64,000 nucleotides of DNA from Pseudohongiella nitratireducens (GTDB taxonomy: Bacteria > Pseudomonadota > Gammaproteobacteria > Pseudomonadales > Pseudohongiellaceae), in NCBI RefSeq assembly GCF_001642735.1, contig NZ_LWHM01000021.1, positions 1-64,000 of the forward strand, written 5' to 3'. Shown one piece after another: positions 9,362 to 18,674 of the stretch. The notes under the pieces were generated by a model. That model did not search any database, was not told where the DNA came from, and saw only the letters and a list, made by a program, of their open reading frames with translations. Position numbers and translations under genes: made by a program. Position 1 is the stretch's first letter. The number at the start of each line of letters is the position of its first letter.

Positions 9362-10611
9362 TAATCATTTGCCTCGCGCTGAAGCAAGCGCTCACTGATC
9401 AGTGTCAGCATCTGGCGAGCCAGGAAAGACTTGGTGGCGGGTCCCAGGGACTGCTGAGCCAGTTTATCTTCGCCAGTCATCGGCCAGAGCGCCACTGCTG
9501 CTGCAGCATCGCTGTTGAACGTCGCACTGGCATCGTTGGCAAAGATCAGATCCAGCTTTTTACGGCGAACCTTATTGCCTGCATGAGCAAGCAGGTTTTC
9601 GGTTTCAGCGGCAAACCCGACCATGAAAGGGCGCTCTTGACGCTCGGCGACTGTTGCCAGAATATCGGGGTTACGCACCAGGCGAAGCACCATTTCTTCG
9701 TCCTGTTTCTTGATTTTTTGCTCGCTGACCTGGGCAACCCGGTAATCGGCCACAGCCGCAACACCGATAAACGCATCGACCATGTCTTGCTGATCAAGCA
9801 CCTGTTCGCAGGCAGCCAGCATTTGCTGGGCAGAATCGACAAACAGGCAGGAGACCCGATCTGGTACAGCCAGGTTGACTGGGCCGCTGACCAGAGTAAC
9901 CCGAGCGCCAGCAAGGACGGCTTCTTCGGCCAGGGCGTAGGCCATCTTGCCTGAGCTGTGGTTACTGATGTAACGCACCGGGTCTATGGCTTCGCGAGTG
10001 GGGCCGCCAGTGATAAGCAGGTGGCGACCACTCAGCATGTTGGTCGGGAAGAGGCTGGCGCAGCTGGCGGCCAGTGCTTCAGGTTCCTGCATACGGCCAG
10101 GGCCGGTGTCGCCGCAGGCCTGGATACCACTATCAGGGCCGAAGAGATGGATGCCCTGTTCGCGTAGCGTTGTCAGGTTGGCCTGGGTACCGGGCTTGCT
10201 CCACATCCCCTGATTCATGGCCGGAGCCAGCGCTACCGGGGCAGGTGTGGCCAGTAACAGGGTGGTCAGCAGATCATCTGCCTGGCCGCTGGCCAGCCGC
10301 GCCATAAAATCCGCGCTGGCCGGGGCGACCAGGACCAGGTCGGGCCAGCGTGCCAGCTCAATGTGGCCCATACCGGCTTCGGCATCAGCATCGAGTAAAT
10401 CCAGATGAACTTTGTGACCAGACAGCGCCTGCATGGTCAGGGGCGTCATAAACTCAGTGGCCGCGGCGGTCATGACGACTTTGACGGTAGCGCCTGCTTT
10501 GGTCAGCAAGCGCGTCAGCTCGGCGCATTTGTAGGCAGCTATGCCGCCGGTCATCCCCAGCAAAATCCGTTTGTTGGCTAATGTGGCCAGTGTCTCTGTG
10601 GGCATGTTCAT
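9361..10611 (-). CDS. coaBC: Bifunctional CoaBC (PPC decarboxylase / PPC synthetase)
   Basis: CoaBC makes 4'-phosphopantetheine for coenzyme A. The N-terminal CoaC flavoprotein part has [37 protein letters not shown] and [12 protein letters not shown]. The C-terminal CoaB part has [20 protein letters not shown] followed by [14 protein letters not shown]. An upstream in-frame ATG exists, but I chose MNMPTETL at 10611 because the extra 18 residues do not resemble the family. That gives 416 residues. The gene is divergent from radC. The dut gene often found between coaBC and algC is absent. Confidence 0.94.
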   Translation of the reverse strand: MNMPTETLATLANKRILLGMTGGIAAYKCAELTRLLTKAGATVKVVMTAAATEFMTPLTMQALSGHKVHLDLLDADAEAGMGHIELARWPDLVLVAPASADFMARLASGQADDLLTTLLLATPAPVALAPAMNQGMWSKPGTQANLTTLREQGIHLFGPDSGIQACGDTGPGRMQEPEALAASCASLFPTNMLSGRHLLITGGPTREAIDPVRYISNHSSGKMAYALAEEAVLAGARVTLVSGPVNLAVPDRVSCLFVDSAQQMLAACEQVLDQQDMVDAFIGVAAVADYRVAQVSEQKIKKQDEEMVLRLVRNPDILATVAERQERPFMVGFAAETENLLAHAGNKVRRKKLDLIFANDASATFNSDAAAAVALWPMTGEDKLAQQSLGPATKSFLARQMLTLISERLLQREAND

Positions 10612-10769
10612 GCGTCCAGGCTGAAAACAGAACTTCATTTTATGCACCCTGTGCCAGATCAGCAAGGAACGGACGTTCTGGCGTCATTGCATCTGCCTGC
10701 GTGATGCCTGCTCAAGTGCTATATAAGGTTTGCCTGGGAAGGGGAGACGAAGAGGGGAGTCAGGGACGG

Positions 10770-11444
10770 ATGAGTATCAAGGATTGGCCAAGCGGCGAGC
10801 GTCCGCGGGAAAAACTGTTGGAAAAGGGGGCAGCCAGCTTGTCTGATGCCGAACTGCTGGCGGTATTTCTGCGTACCGGCAGTCGGGGTTTAAGTGCATT
10901 GGATGTCTCGCGCAAGCTGTTGATGGATTTTGGTGGCCTGACACCTATTCTCAGGGCAGATATGGAGAGCTTTTGCCGTCATGATGGTCTTGGGCCGGGT
11001 AAGTATGTGCTGTTTCAGGCAGTCCTGGAGCTGGCGCGGCGTTACATGAGTGAGAGGCTGGCGGAAACTGATGCGCTGACCAACTCGGATCTGACGCGGG
11101 ATTACCTGAGAGCCTGTATGCGCGATTATCAGCATGAAGTCTTCGCCTGTCTGTATCTTGATAATCAGCATCGCGTCATGTCGATGGAAGAGCTGTTCCA
11201 GGGTACGATAGATGGCGCAGCGGTATATCCTCGAGAAGTGGTAAAACGCTGTTTGCGCAATAATGCCGCGGCGGTGATTTTTGCCCATAACCACCCTTCC
11301 GGGCTGGCGGAGCCGAGCCAGGCAGACATTGCCATTACCCGGCGCTTGCAGCTGGCGCTCAACACCATTGATGTCAGGGTGCTGGACCACGTGGTGGTCG
11401 GGCACAGTCATGCGGTGTCCTTTGCAGACCGTGGTTTGTTGTAA
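10770..11444 (+). CDS. radC: RadC family JAB/MPN-domain protein
   Basis: RadC proteins were once linked to DNA repair but their role is unsettled. The C-terminal JAB1/MPN metalloprotease-like domain has the motif [20 protein letters not shown] with the metal-binding His-x-His and downstream Asp. The N-terminal part has a helix-hairpin-helix-like region around [16 protein letters not shown] chose the start at [17 protein letters not shown], which has AGGGA upstream and gives 224 residues. It is the first gene of the classic radC-rpmB-rpmG cluster. Confidence 0.93.
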   Translation: MSIKDWPSGERPREKLLEKGAASLSDAELLAVFLRTGSRGLSALDVSRKLLMDFGGLTPILRADMESFCRHDGLGPGKYVLFQAVLELARRYMSERLAETDALTNSDLTRDYLRACMRDYQHEVFACLYLDNQHRVMSMEELFQGTIDGAAVYPREVVKRCLRNNAAAVIFAHNHPSGLAEPSQADIAITRRLQLALNTIDVRVLDHVVVGHSHAVSFADRGLL

Positions 11445-11479
11445 AGGAGTGACAAGATAGTGGAAAATGAAGAAGTTTC

Positions 11480-11508
11480 TTGCCTTCAGGAGGGGATTTT
11501 GGTATAAA
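11480..11508 (+). promoter_or_regulatory. rpmB-rpmG promoter
   Basis: A TTGCCT -35 box (11480-11485) and a TATAAA -10 box (11503-11508) are separated by exactly 17 bp, about 45 bp upstream of rpmB. This is a good sigma-70 match in a short intergenic gap after radC. Confidence 0.7.
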
Positions 11509-11553
11509 TCGCGCCTCAATTTTTTCTGTACGGGATTGTAACGAGGCAGAACT

Positions 11554-11790
11554 ATGTCAAATGTATGTATGGTAACCGGCAAAAAGCCGATTACAGGTAA
11601 CAACGTATCTCACGCTAATAACAGAACGCGTCGTCGTTTTGCGCCAAACTTGCACTCACACCGCTTCTGGGTTGAGTCCGAGAATCGTTTCATCAAACTG
11701 AAAGTATCCGCAAAAGGTATGCGTACTATCGATAAGAAGGGCATTGATGCCGTTCTGGCCGATATCCGTGCCAACGGCGTTAAAATTTAA
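11554..11790 (+). CDS. rpmB: 50S ribosomal protein L28
   Basis: L28 is a structural protein of the large ribosomal subunit. The 78-residue sequence is typical: [20 protein letters not shown], then [19 protein letters not shown], and a C-terminal [24 protein letters not shown] lies upstream of the ATG. rpmG follows after 27 bp, so both should share the promoter at about 11480-11508. Confidence 0.97.
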   Translation: MSNVCMVTGKKPITGNNVSHANNRTRRRFAPNLHSHRFWVESENRFIKLKVSAKGMRTIDKKGIDAVLADIRANGVKI

Positions 11791-11817
11791 TTTTACTGAT
11801 TCAGGTGGTATTTAGCG

Positions 11818-11973
11818 ATGCGCGATAAAATCAAACTGGTTTCTTCTGCAGGAACCGGACATTTCTACACGACAGACAAGAACAAGCGAAACACGCCTGA
11901 CAAGATCGAAATCAAAAAATTCGATCCGGTTGTTCGCAAGCACGTAATGTACAAGGAATCCAAGATCAAGTAA
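11818..11973 (+). CDS. rpmG: 50S ribosomal protein L33
   Basis: L33 is a small protein of the large ribosomal subunit. Translation from 11818 gives 51 residues: [19 protein letters not shown], then [19 protein letters not shown], ending VMYKESKIK. This is the zinc-free type, lacking the CxxC pairs of the alternative form. It directly follows rpmB as in most gammaproteobacteria. The upstream AGGTGG is a weak to moderate ribosome site. Confidence 0.96.
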   Translation: MRDKIKLVSSAGTGHFYTTDKNKRNTPDKIEIKKFDPVVRKHVMYKESKIK

Positions 11974-12020
11974 GCCCCTTCCCAGGGCTTCCCGGATCAG
12001 ATTTAAGTACTCGTTACAAA

Positions 12021-12053
12021 AACACCCGACCTGCCCATGGCAGCTCGGGTGTT
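12021..12053. terminator. Terminator between rpmG and RAYT-like gene
   Basis: The stem ACACCCGA/TCGGGTGT encloses a second stem CTGCC/GGCAG. On the minus strand it is followed by a run of five T, so it should terminate the convergent transposase-like gene. On the plus strand the tail is not T-rich, but the hairpin could also stop rpmB-rpmG transcripts. Confidence 0.7.
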
Positions 12054-12111
12054 CCCGTCTCTGGTCGATCCATTTTTCTGACGTAATCTGACTGAGTCAG
12101 ACCTTGTCTGG

Positions 12112-13083
12112 TCAGCTCTTTTTCTTGCTGAGCGACTTGGCCAGACGTTGTGTGGTGGCCAGCAGTTTAGGGTCGACTTCAAACTCTTTCTTCAGTTTGC
12201 CCACAGTGGTGGATACGGTGCCGTAGCGCTTCAGCTTGAATAATTTGGCGATGGTCTGCAGCGTCGAAGCTGAGAGCTCCTGGCAAAGATACATGGCAAC
12301 CCAGCGTGGCACATTCTTCGAGCCAGGGCCCCGGGCCGCCTGGTAGATACTCTTCTCCGTCACCTTAAAGTGCTTGGCAACGGCTGTCACAATTTCTTTG
12401 CAGGACGGGCGCCATTTGGCATTGACGCCGCGTGATACGCCACGTGCCTTGGTGGCACTGCGTTTCTTGGCAGCAAAGGCCTTGAACTTTTCGTCACCCA
12501 TAATGGAGGAAAGGTTTTTCTTGCCATAAAAGTGCGAAAGTTCTTCATCAACACCTTCACCCACGTAAGCGACATAATTCTGATAGCGCTTGTTAGCCGG
12601 ACCGCTCATCTGTTTGAGAGCTTCGTCCCTGTCCAGCCAGTCGGGAGTCTTGACGGCGCTGGTGTAGTAGGAAAGGCTGCTGCGCTCGGGCTTTTCCATG
12701 TCTGGTTTGCGGCCACTGAGGTGAATATATCGGGTCAGTGGTAACGCGTAACTGTCTGCCTGAACCAGTACAGCTTTGTATCGTCCTTTGAACAGTGAGC
12801 CATCGGACTTCTTCATGCGCTGGTAGTTTTGTGTGTACAAGCCGTCTATCTGTCGCATAAAGCGGCTCAGATTGCCTTCAGGTGTCTTAATGACCAGATG
12901 GTACTGATCCTTGAGGAAGGCGTAAGCCAGGACTTTTACATTGAAACGTGTACAGGTGTCCTCTATGACCTTCAGCATGGCTTCATAGTACTTTGCAGAC
13001 GGGAATGCTCGCTGACCATCCAGCGTCAGGTTAGAGACGTGGTAGACAGCGTCCGGATATTCAATGCGAAGTGGTCTTGCCAT
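12112..13083 (-). CDS. RAYT-like Y1 transposase relative with DnaA domain IV-like C-terminus
   Basis: The first 200 residues match REP-associated tyrosine transposases: MARPLRIEYPDAVYHVSN, PEGNLSRFMRQIDGLYTQNY and SLFKGRYKAVLVQ. The HUH motif, normally close to N-H-x-H-L, is D59-Q-Y-H62 here, so one metal-binding His is missing. A tyrosine remains in GLYTQNYQRM. Residues about 235-305 resemble the DnaA domain IV helix-turn-helix (VPRWVAMYLCQELSASTLQT). I chose the start at MARPL, with AAGGA upstream, for 323 residues. It may be a domesticated DNA-binding protein rather than an active nuclease. Confidence 0.75.
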   Translation of the reverse strand: MARPLRIEYPDAVYHVSNLTLDGQRAFPSAKYYEAMLKVIEDTCTRFNVKVLAYAFLKDQYHLVIKTPEGNLSRFMRQIDGLYTQNYQRMKKSDGSLFKGRYKAVLVQADSYALPLTRYIHLSGRKPDMEKPERSSLSYYTSAVKTPDWLDRDEALKQMSGPANKRYQNYVAYVGEGVDEELSHFYGKKNLSSIMGDEKFKAFAAKKRSATKARGVSRGVNAKWRPSCKEIVTAVAKHFKVTEKSIYQAARGPGSKNVPRWVAMYLCQELSASTLQTIAKLFKLKRYGTVSTTVGKLKKEFEVDPKLLATTQRLAKSLSKKKS

Positions 13084-13501
13084 AGTAGCGTTCCTTGTGT
13101 TGCAAATGGTTGTCTGACTTCTCGTCAATCTCACTCTTTTACAGCGCAACTACACAATACGCGCGTGGATATTATTCGGTTCATCTAAATGCGAAATAAG
13201 CGACATTTAGATACAGGTGACCCCAAAATCAGCCTTACTTATTTATACTGAACCAGTTACAGAATACAGGTCAATAGTATATTTTTGGTCCGTTTATACT
13301 GATTTTGTCATAATATGACGTCAAAAGTCGTTAAGTATTCCCTGACACGTCAAGATTTTATAGGATTTCGGGAATAAAAACGTGACATGTACTTCAGAAT
13401 CACTACTAATAATGACAGGGGAAAGGGAGCGAACCTTACAATATGAATAAATTCATATTGTTGCTCATGGAACCTGTACCAGGCCTCACAGAGTGGCTGC
13501 T
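13084..13501. other. AT-rich intergenic region with three palindromes
   Basis: This 418-bp gap lies between the divergent upstream side of the RAYT-like gene and the 3' end of cmoB. I see no gene. It holds three perfect inverted repeats: ATCTAAATG/CATTTAGAT at 13183-13212 with a 12-bp spacer, GTCAT/ATGAC at 13307-13319, and CAATATGAAT/ATTCATATTG at 13439-13460 with a 2-bp spacer. The first is about 100 bp upstream of the RAYT-like start and could be an operator. The last lies about 40 bp past the cmoB stop. Confidence 0.6.
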
Positions 13502-14506
13502 TTAACGCTTTTTGCCACCTTTGCGCCTGGCAAGTTCGGGTGCGGTCGCGAGGGTGATAGCCCGTTTGGGGGCTGGTAGCCCTTCAACCGTCAGGTTAGG
13601 ATTGGCGGGATCAAGCCCGTCTGTCAGGGACTGGAAGGGCATCCAGTCAGTGGGGCGCTGTTCTTTTGCAGTTGTGGTATTCACATCAACAGTACGAACG
13701 TTCTCGAATCCGCAGCGGCGTAGCCAGGACTCTGTTGTAGGTACTGATGGGAGAAACCAGACATTGTTCATGCGGCTATATCGACCTGGTGGCGTCAGTG
13801 CGTAGCCTTCGTCACCATCCACGACCAGGGTTTCGAGCACCAGTTCGCCGCCAGGCCGCAAATAGGACTGAAGCTGGAACAGGTGATCGATTGGCGATCG
13901 GCGGTGATAGAGTACACCCATGGAAAGCACGGTATCGAACCAGGGTATGCCTTCCGGAAACTGATCCAGTGTCACCGGAATGGAATGTACCGGCAGTTCC
14001 TGTAAAAAATGCTGCAACAGGCGGTACTGGAAATAATAGGCCGGGTGAGGGTCAACACCTAGTACCATTCTGGCGCCTTCACCATACATACGATAAAGGT
14101 GGTAACCGTTGCCGCCGCCAACATCCATGACCCGGCGCCCTTGCAGGGGTTGAATGTGAGGCAACAAACGGTCCCACTTCATATCCGAGCGCCATTCGCT
14201 GTCAATCTCTACGCCAAACAATGACCAGGGGCCTTTGCGCCAGGGGATTTGCGAGCGAGCAGCGTCATGGATGGCCTGATACTGTTCATCGCTGACATCC
14301 TCACGTCGACCAATTCGGACCTGCGATGTGAAGTCGTAGCTGCTGGCCGTAACGTCTGGCAAGTCGTCATACATTTGCAGCCATTTGTCAGTCAGGCCAT
14401 GGCCCCGGGAATAGAGGTAAGCTTCACTGGCAAAGTGGGCAATAGGTTCCAGGCCGGAACCCTCAAGCAGGGCCGCCAGTCGTTGTTGTGCTGTGGTATC
14501 CCGCAT
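13502..14506 (-). CDS. cmoB: tRNA U34 carboxymethyltransferase CmoB
   Basis: CmoB transfers a carboxymethyl group from carboxy-SAM to 5-hydroxyuridine at tRNA position 34, giving cmo5U. Family stretches are IPWRKGPWSLFGVEIDSEWR, SDMKWDRLLPHI, SMGVLYHRRSPIDHLFQLQS and the C-terminal VEGLPAPKRAI. The nucleotide-binding loop reads DVGGGNGYH where the enteric protein has DVGCGSGYH. I start at MRDTTAQQ, whose ATG shares one base with the cmoA stop (TGATG); this gives 334 residues. A longer frame would lie inside cmoA. Confidence 0.93.
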   Translation of the reverse strand: MRDTTAQQRLAALLEGSGLEPIAHFASEAYLYSRGHGLTDKWLQMYDDLPDVTASSYDFTSQVRIGRREDVSDEQYQAIHDAARSQIPWRKGPWSLFGVEIDSEWRSDMKWDRLLPHIQPLQGRRVMDVGGGNGYHLYRMYGEGARMVLGVDPHPAYYFQYRLLQHFLQELPVHSIPVTLDQFPEGIPWFDTVLSMGVLYHRRSPIDHLFQLQSYLRPGGELVLETLVVDGDEGYALTPPGRYSRMNNVWFLPSVPTTESWLRRCGFENVRTVDVNTTTAKEQRPTDWMPFQSLTDGLDPANPNLTVEGLPAPKRAITLATAPELARRKGGKKR

Positions 14507-15243
14507 CAGCGCACCGCTACCATGGAACAGAAATTGAAGCACTGGAACCAGACGTCACAGTTCTTCAACCCTGCTGCCATCAGGCGCTGTTTGTGAGTAT
14601 CTATGGTTTCGGGGATCAGGACATTTTCCAGTGCCGCCCGTTTCTGGCTGACTTCCAGTTCGGAATAGCCCTGGGCCTGTTTAAACTTGTGGTACAGATC
14701 AATGAACAGTTCGTTCAGATCATCGTCGGGAAACTGAATTTTTTCGGACAAAATCAAAATGCCACCTGGTTGCATACCGTCGGCTATGCGTTGGATTAGC
14801 GCCTGCCGTTGTGCCAGAGGAACAAACTGCAGGGTGAAGTTCAAAACGACTACCGTGGCATTGGAGATGTCTGCTTCACAGATATCGCCCAGTTTGGGGG
14901 TCACGGGTAAGCCCTGGTGTTCCTCGGACTTGAGTCGGTCTGTGAGACGTTCGATCATGGCAGTCGAGTTATCGATGGCAATCAACTCGTAATCCCGATG
15001 TGAAATCTGGTGCGCCATGGCAAGGCTGGCGCCACCGAGTGAACAGCCCAGGTCGTAAATTCGGCTACCCGGTTTACAATACCGTGACGCCAGCACGCCG
15101 ATCATCGACAGAGTCGTTGCGTAACCGGGCACAGAGCGGTTTATCATATCGGTAAAGACGGAGGCGACTTTGTCGTCAAAAACAAAGTCACCAGCTTCTT
15201 GCCGACTGGCAAAGATATTGTCGCGGAGCGAATCCTGGGTCAT
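14506..15243 (-). CDS. cmoA: Carboxy-SAM synthase CmoA
   Basis: CmoA makes carboxy-S-adenosylmethionine from SAM and prephenate, the donor used by CmoB. The Rossmann-type methyltransferase fold shows IYDLGCSLGGASLAMA as the cofactor loop, then LIAIDNSTAMIERL, VVVLNFTLQFVPL and GGILILSEKIQFPD. At 245 residues it is normal in length. It is coupled to cmoB by a one-base stop/start overlap and follows the HIT gene by 23 bp, so the three likely form one minus-strand unit. Confidence 0.95.
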   Translation of the reverse strand: MTQDSLRDNIFASRQEAGDFVFDDKVASVFTDMINRSVPGYATTLSMIGVLASRYCKPGSRIYDLGCSLGGASLAMAHQISHRDYELIAIDNSTAMIERLTDRLKSEEHQGLPVTPKLGDICEADISNATVVVLNFTLQFVPLAQRQALIQRIADGMQPGGILILSEKIQFPDDDLNELFIDLYHKFKQAQGYSELEVSQKRAALENVLIPETIDTHKQRLMAAGLKNCDVWFQCFNFCSMVAVR

Positions 15244-15266
15244 GTTAGCTATACTGTGTCAGGTGC

Positions 15267-15692
15267 TTATGCGGAGGGAACATGATCAGACTGGCCTTTT
15301 TCGATCAGTCTTTGCCTGATCTTGACGGCGGTTTCAGCCTGCAATGCATCTTCTCGCGGTTTTGCCAGCGCAAAATTAAGATCAGCAATGGCCTGAATGG
15401 GTACCAGGTGAATATGAGTATGCCGTACTTCAAGCCCGGCGATCATCATGCCCACTTTTTCACAGGGAAACAGCTCTGCCATGGTCTCTGACAATAGTCG
15501 GGAAACCTGGAAGACGTGGGCAGTGGTGTCATCATTCATATCTACCCAGTGGTCAACCTCCTCATAGGGAATGACCAGCAAATGACCTTCACGAATGGGC
15601 TCGATAGTCAGAATGGCAAAACAACGACCGTCATCCCAAATTTTATGGCCCGGAATTTCACCTTGACGTATTTTTGTAAACAGACTGCTCAT
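15267..15692 (-). CDS. HIT family nucleotide hydrolase/transferase
   Basis: HIT proteins hydrolyse or transfer nucleotides from substrates such as AMP-lysine or dinucleoside polyphosphates. The histidine triad is seen in RHTHIHLVPI, and the N-terminal FTKIRQGEIPGHKIWDDG plus LLVIPYEEVDHW are typical. The 141-residue length fits the Hint-like/HinT-related branch; the precise substrate cannot be told. AGGAG lies upstream of the ATG. It is the first gene of the unit leading to cmoA-cmoB. Confidence 0.88.
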   Translation of the reverse strand: MSSLFTKIRQGEIPGHKIWDDGRCFAILTIEPIREGHLLVIPYEEVDHWVDMNDDTTAHVFQVSRLLSETMAELFPCEKVGMMIAGLEVRHTHIHLVPIQAIADLNFALAKPREDALQAETAVKIRQRLIEKGQSDHVPSA

Positions 15693-15739
15693 ACCATTGA
15701 CTCCTGTGCCGTTCAGGGGGCTATTATGAGGGATTTGCT

Positions 15740-16489
15740 GTGTCAGTCCAAATGAAAGCCATGAAAGTGTTGCTGCGTCGACAGCCTGACCATGAAATTC
15801 TGGAGCTGGAGTATTTACCGGTTCCTTGTGAGCTGAAACGAAGCCAGCGCAAAAGCCTGGCCGTTCATGTCTCGCATAATCGTGTGGAAGTCAGGGCGCC
15901 ATTGCGCATGAAGCGCACACCCATTGAGTTGTTTGTGCAGAAACATCAGCGCTGGATTCGCAAAAAACTAAAAGAAAAGCAGCGCAAACACGCCGAAAAA
16001 CTGACCCTGGCCGCTGGACGGCATATCCTCTACAAAGCCCAGGAGTGGCAACTGGTGATTCGTGACCAGCGGCCAACCGGTGTCGTGCTGGAGCCTGGCC
16101 GTTTCTGCATTCAGGCTCCAGGCATTACTGACCCCAAAGCAGAAAAAATCCTGACCGACTGGCTGAAACTCAAAGCGAAAGAGTATCTCCCGGCACGCAC
16201 TCAGGCATTAGCGCAATACCTTGGGGTTGATCACAAACTCAAAGAAGTTGTATTCCGCAAGACGCGCAGCAAGTGGGGTCATTGTACGTCTGAGGGCCGG
16301 ATTCAGTACAACTGGCTGATCATGCTGGCCCCTGATGGGGTCATTGATTACATGATCTGCCATGAAGTCTGCCACTTGTTACACATGAACCACTCTCCGG
16401 CATTCTGGGACGCGGTTGCCAGTGTCTGCCCTGACTACCAGCGCTATGTGGGCTGGTTAAAGGCGAACGAACACCGCCTCTGGTTCTAA
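15740..16489 (+). CDS. YgjP-type zinc metalloprotein (DUF45)
   Basis: YgjP/DUF45 proteins are zinc-dependent, gluzincin-like hydrolases of uncertain substrate. The zinc motif HEVCH begins at residue 208 (ICHEVCHLLHMNHSPAFW), preceded by the family stretch RKTRSKWGHCTSEGRI. The N-terminal half is basic with many Lys and Arg. The start is GTG with GAGGGA upstream; an ATG 12 bases later is the alternative. The length is 249 residues. It is divergent from the HIT gene with less than 50 bp between, so their promoters must be close. Confidence 0.85.
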   Translation: MSVQMKAMKVLLRRQPDHEILELEYLPVPCELKRSQRKSLAVHVSHNRVEVRAPLRMKRTPIELFVQKHQRWIRKKLKEKQRKHAEKLTLAAGRHILYKAQEWQLVIRDQRPTGVVLEPGRFCIQAPGITDPKAEKILTDWLKLKAKEYLPARTQALAQYLGVDHKLKEVVFRKTRSKWGHCTSEGRIQYNWLIMLAPDGVIDYMICHEVCHLLHMNHSPAFWDAVASVCPDYQRYVGWLKANEHRLWF

Positions 16490-16565
16490 CAGGGTGTTTT
16501 TGCCTCGACTTAACTGCCTCAATTACGCTTCGCATCACCCTTTCCTGTTACTTCTCTTTTACTGA

Positions 16566-18596
16566 TTAGTAGGCAAGTTGCCGGGCCTGCCAGCGGGTGA
16601 TGCCGATGCCAGCGGCCAGCAGGATGGCGCTGACGATGAACAAGGCGTTGTGGCTGACACCCAGCATACCGCCGGCTGGTGCTGCCAGGGTCAGGCCGGA
16701 GACACAGACGCAGGCCCTGCCAACCAGGCCCACCCTGCCTTCACCAAGCCGTCCATAGCCGAGCAAATAGCCTTGCAGGCCGGCAGACAGGAGAGCGACA
16801 CCGATCAGAGCGGTACCTACCAGTAATACGCTCTCGCCAACGCTGCCTTGCAGCAGCAGAGCCGGATTGAAGACGAAAAAGAAGGGGATGAAGTAGATGA
16901 TGGCGCCAAGGCGCATTGCTTCCCAGCCAGCACGCATAGCGGATACATGGGCCACTGAGGCGGCGGCGAATGCAGCCAGTGCCACAGGCGGTGTAATGAA
17001 GCTCAACATACCCCAGTACATGATGAACATGTGTGTGGCCAGTGGATCCAGGCCGGCATTGATCAGTGCCGGTGCCAGAACGATGGCCAGGAAAATATAG
17101 GCAGCGGTTACCGTCATGCCTATACCCAGCACAAAACTGGTTAATGCGCCCATGATCAGCAGGATGAGGGTGTTGTCGCCAGCCAGGTAGACCAGGTCAT
17201 TGGCCAGTGTACCGGCCATGCCGGTCACTGCCAGTGAGCCGACGATCAAACCGATGGCGGCAAGAATACCGGCCAGCTCGGCCATCAACCGGCCAGTGGC
17301 GGCGACCATCAGCATGAATTTCTTGGCGTCCATGCGATGGCTGGTGAACTGGTTGATGATCAGCAGTGCACCCGTGGCAATAAATGGTGCGGTGGCTTCC
17401 CGTTGCATGTAAACCAGCATGATGGTCAGCACGGCAAATACGGCGATAAAGTACCACCCTTCCTTGATCACGTTGCCCAGTTTGGGCAGTTCAGGCTTGG
17501 GCAGGCCTTCCAGTTTGTTGCGGGCGGCATAGGCATCAATTTGCATAAACAGGCCAAAGAAATACAGCACCGATGGCACGATGGCTGCCACGGCCACGGT
17601 GACATAACTGACACCCAGAAAGCTGGCCATCACGAATGCTGTGGCACCCATGATTGGCGGCATCATGACACCGCCGGTTGAGGCGCAGGCTTCAACACCA
17701 GCGGCATAGCCTCGTGAAAAGCCAACGCGTTGCATCGCTGGAATGGACAAAGGGCCGGTTGTCAGCACGTTAGTGATGGGGCCACCGCTCATCGAGCCCA
17801 TCAGGCCGCTGGAAAAAATGGCGACCTTGGCAGGACCGCCGCGCATGTGTCCCAGTAAGGCAAAAGCCAGATTGATAAAGAACGGGCCGCCACCGGTATA
17901 TTGCAGTGAGACGCCAAACAGAATAAAACCAAAGACCAGCATGGCAAAAGAATTCAGCGCCACGCCAAACAGGCTTTCCTCGCCCAGAATATGGAAAATG
18001 GCAACATCGTGAATGGGCATGCCAATGCCGGCAATAACGCTTGGCATCAAATGCGCATAAGTAGGGTAAAGGGACAGAACCAGCACGATACAGAAAATCG
18101 GCCAGCCCCCGGCACGACGTCCGGCCTCCAGGACAATAGCCCAGGTAATCAGGGCCAGTGCTACCCCAAGTGGCGGGGCCACATACTCCCAGGCATCCAG
18201 AATAATCAGGTCGGCGTTGTAGGCGAAGTAGGAAAACACCACAGCGATGACCACCATGATGACCTTATCGTACCAGGGGACAAAGTTCAGGTTGCTCTGG
18301 TGAGAAGGAAAGGTGATAAACACCATGATCAGCATCAGACCGGTTATCAGGTACAGGTAGCGGCCGTCCAGCATGGTGTAGTCAACAAAAAAGCCCCAGG
18401 CAAATATCTGGTTCATGGCCAGCAGACTGGCAGCGGCAGTCAGTACGGCCATCAGGGCGCGCCATTTGGTGGCCAGCTGTCTATAGCGGCCAATGATCGG
18501 TAATTCCACTTTCTCAGGGTCGGCTTTTGCGCCCAGGTTCTGATCTGTTTTGGTCTCGTGCGCGGCTGAGTTGCTCATATTATTATCGTTATCCAC
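16566..18596 (-). CDS. TRAP transporter fused permease, TAXI type
   Basis: This 676-residue, highly hydrophobic protein is the fused small-plus-large membrane subunit of a TAXI-type TRAP transporter, which imports organic acids using an ion gradient. About 17 or more hydrophobic helices can be seen. Recognisable stretches are SGLMGSMSGGPITNVLTTG, EACASTGGVMMPPIMGATAF and MFIMYWGMLSFITPPVALAA, typical of DctM/FtsH-like TRAP permeases. The start drawn is GTG; an ATG (MSNSAAHETK) 18 bases on is equally possible. The solute-binding gene lies upstream. Substrate unknown. Confidence 0.9.
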   Translation of the reverse strand: MDNDNNMSNSAAHETKTDQNLGAKADPEKVELPIIGRYRQLATKWRALMAVLTAAASLLAMNQIFAWGFFVDYTMLDGRYLYLITGLMLIMVFITFPSHQSNLNFVPWYDKVIMVVIAVVFSYFAYNADLIILDAWEYVAPPLGVALALITWAIVLEAGRRAGGWPIFCIVLVLSLYPTYAHLMPSVIAGIGMPIHDVAIFHILGEESLFGVALNSFAMLVFGFILFGVSLQYTGGGPFFINLAFALLGHMRGGPAKVAIFSSGLMGSMSGGPITNVLTTGPLSIPAMQRVGFSRGYAAGVEACASTGGVMMPPIMGATAFVMASFLGVSYVTVAVAAIVPSVLYFFGLFMQIDAYAARNKLEGLPKPELPKLGNVIKEGWYFIAVFAVLTIMLVYMQREATAPFIATGALLIINQFTSHRMDAKKFMLMVAATGRLMAELAGILAAIGLIVGSLAVTGMAGTLANDLVYLAGDNTLILLIMGALTSFVLGIGMTVTAAYIFLAIVLAPALINAGLDPLATHMFIMYWGMLSFITPPVALAAFAAASVAHVSAMRAGWEAMRLGAIIYFIPFFFVFNPALLLQGSVGESVLLVGTALIGVALLSAGLQGYLLGYGRLGEGRVGLVGRACVCVSGLTLAAPAGGMLGVSHNALFIVSAILLAAGIGITRWQARQLAY

Positions 18597-18674
18597 TGAT
18601 TCAGGCGATTAAGCCCAGTTCCTCATGTCAGCTGTTGCCGTTGGCGCCAGCTCCCCTTGTCGACTGTATTTTTG

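Noticed and set aside
10890-11603. 237-residue minus-strand frame opposite radC and rpmB
   Set aside because: It covers two certain genes and the rpmB promoter and has no recognisable motif.
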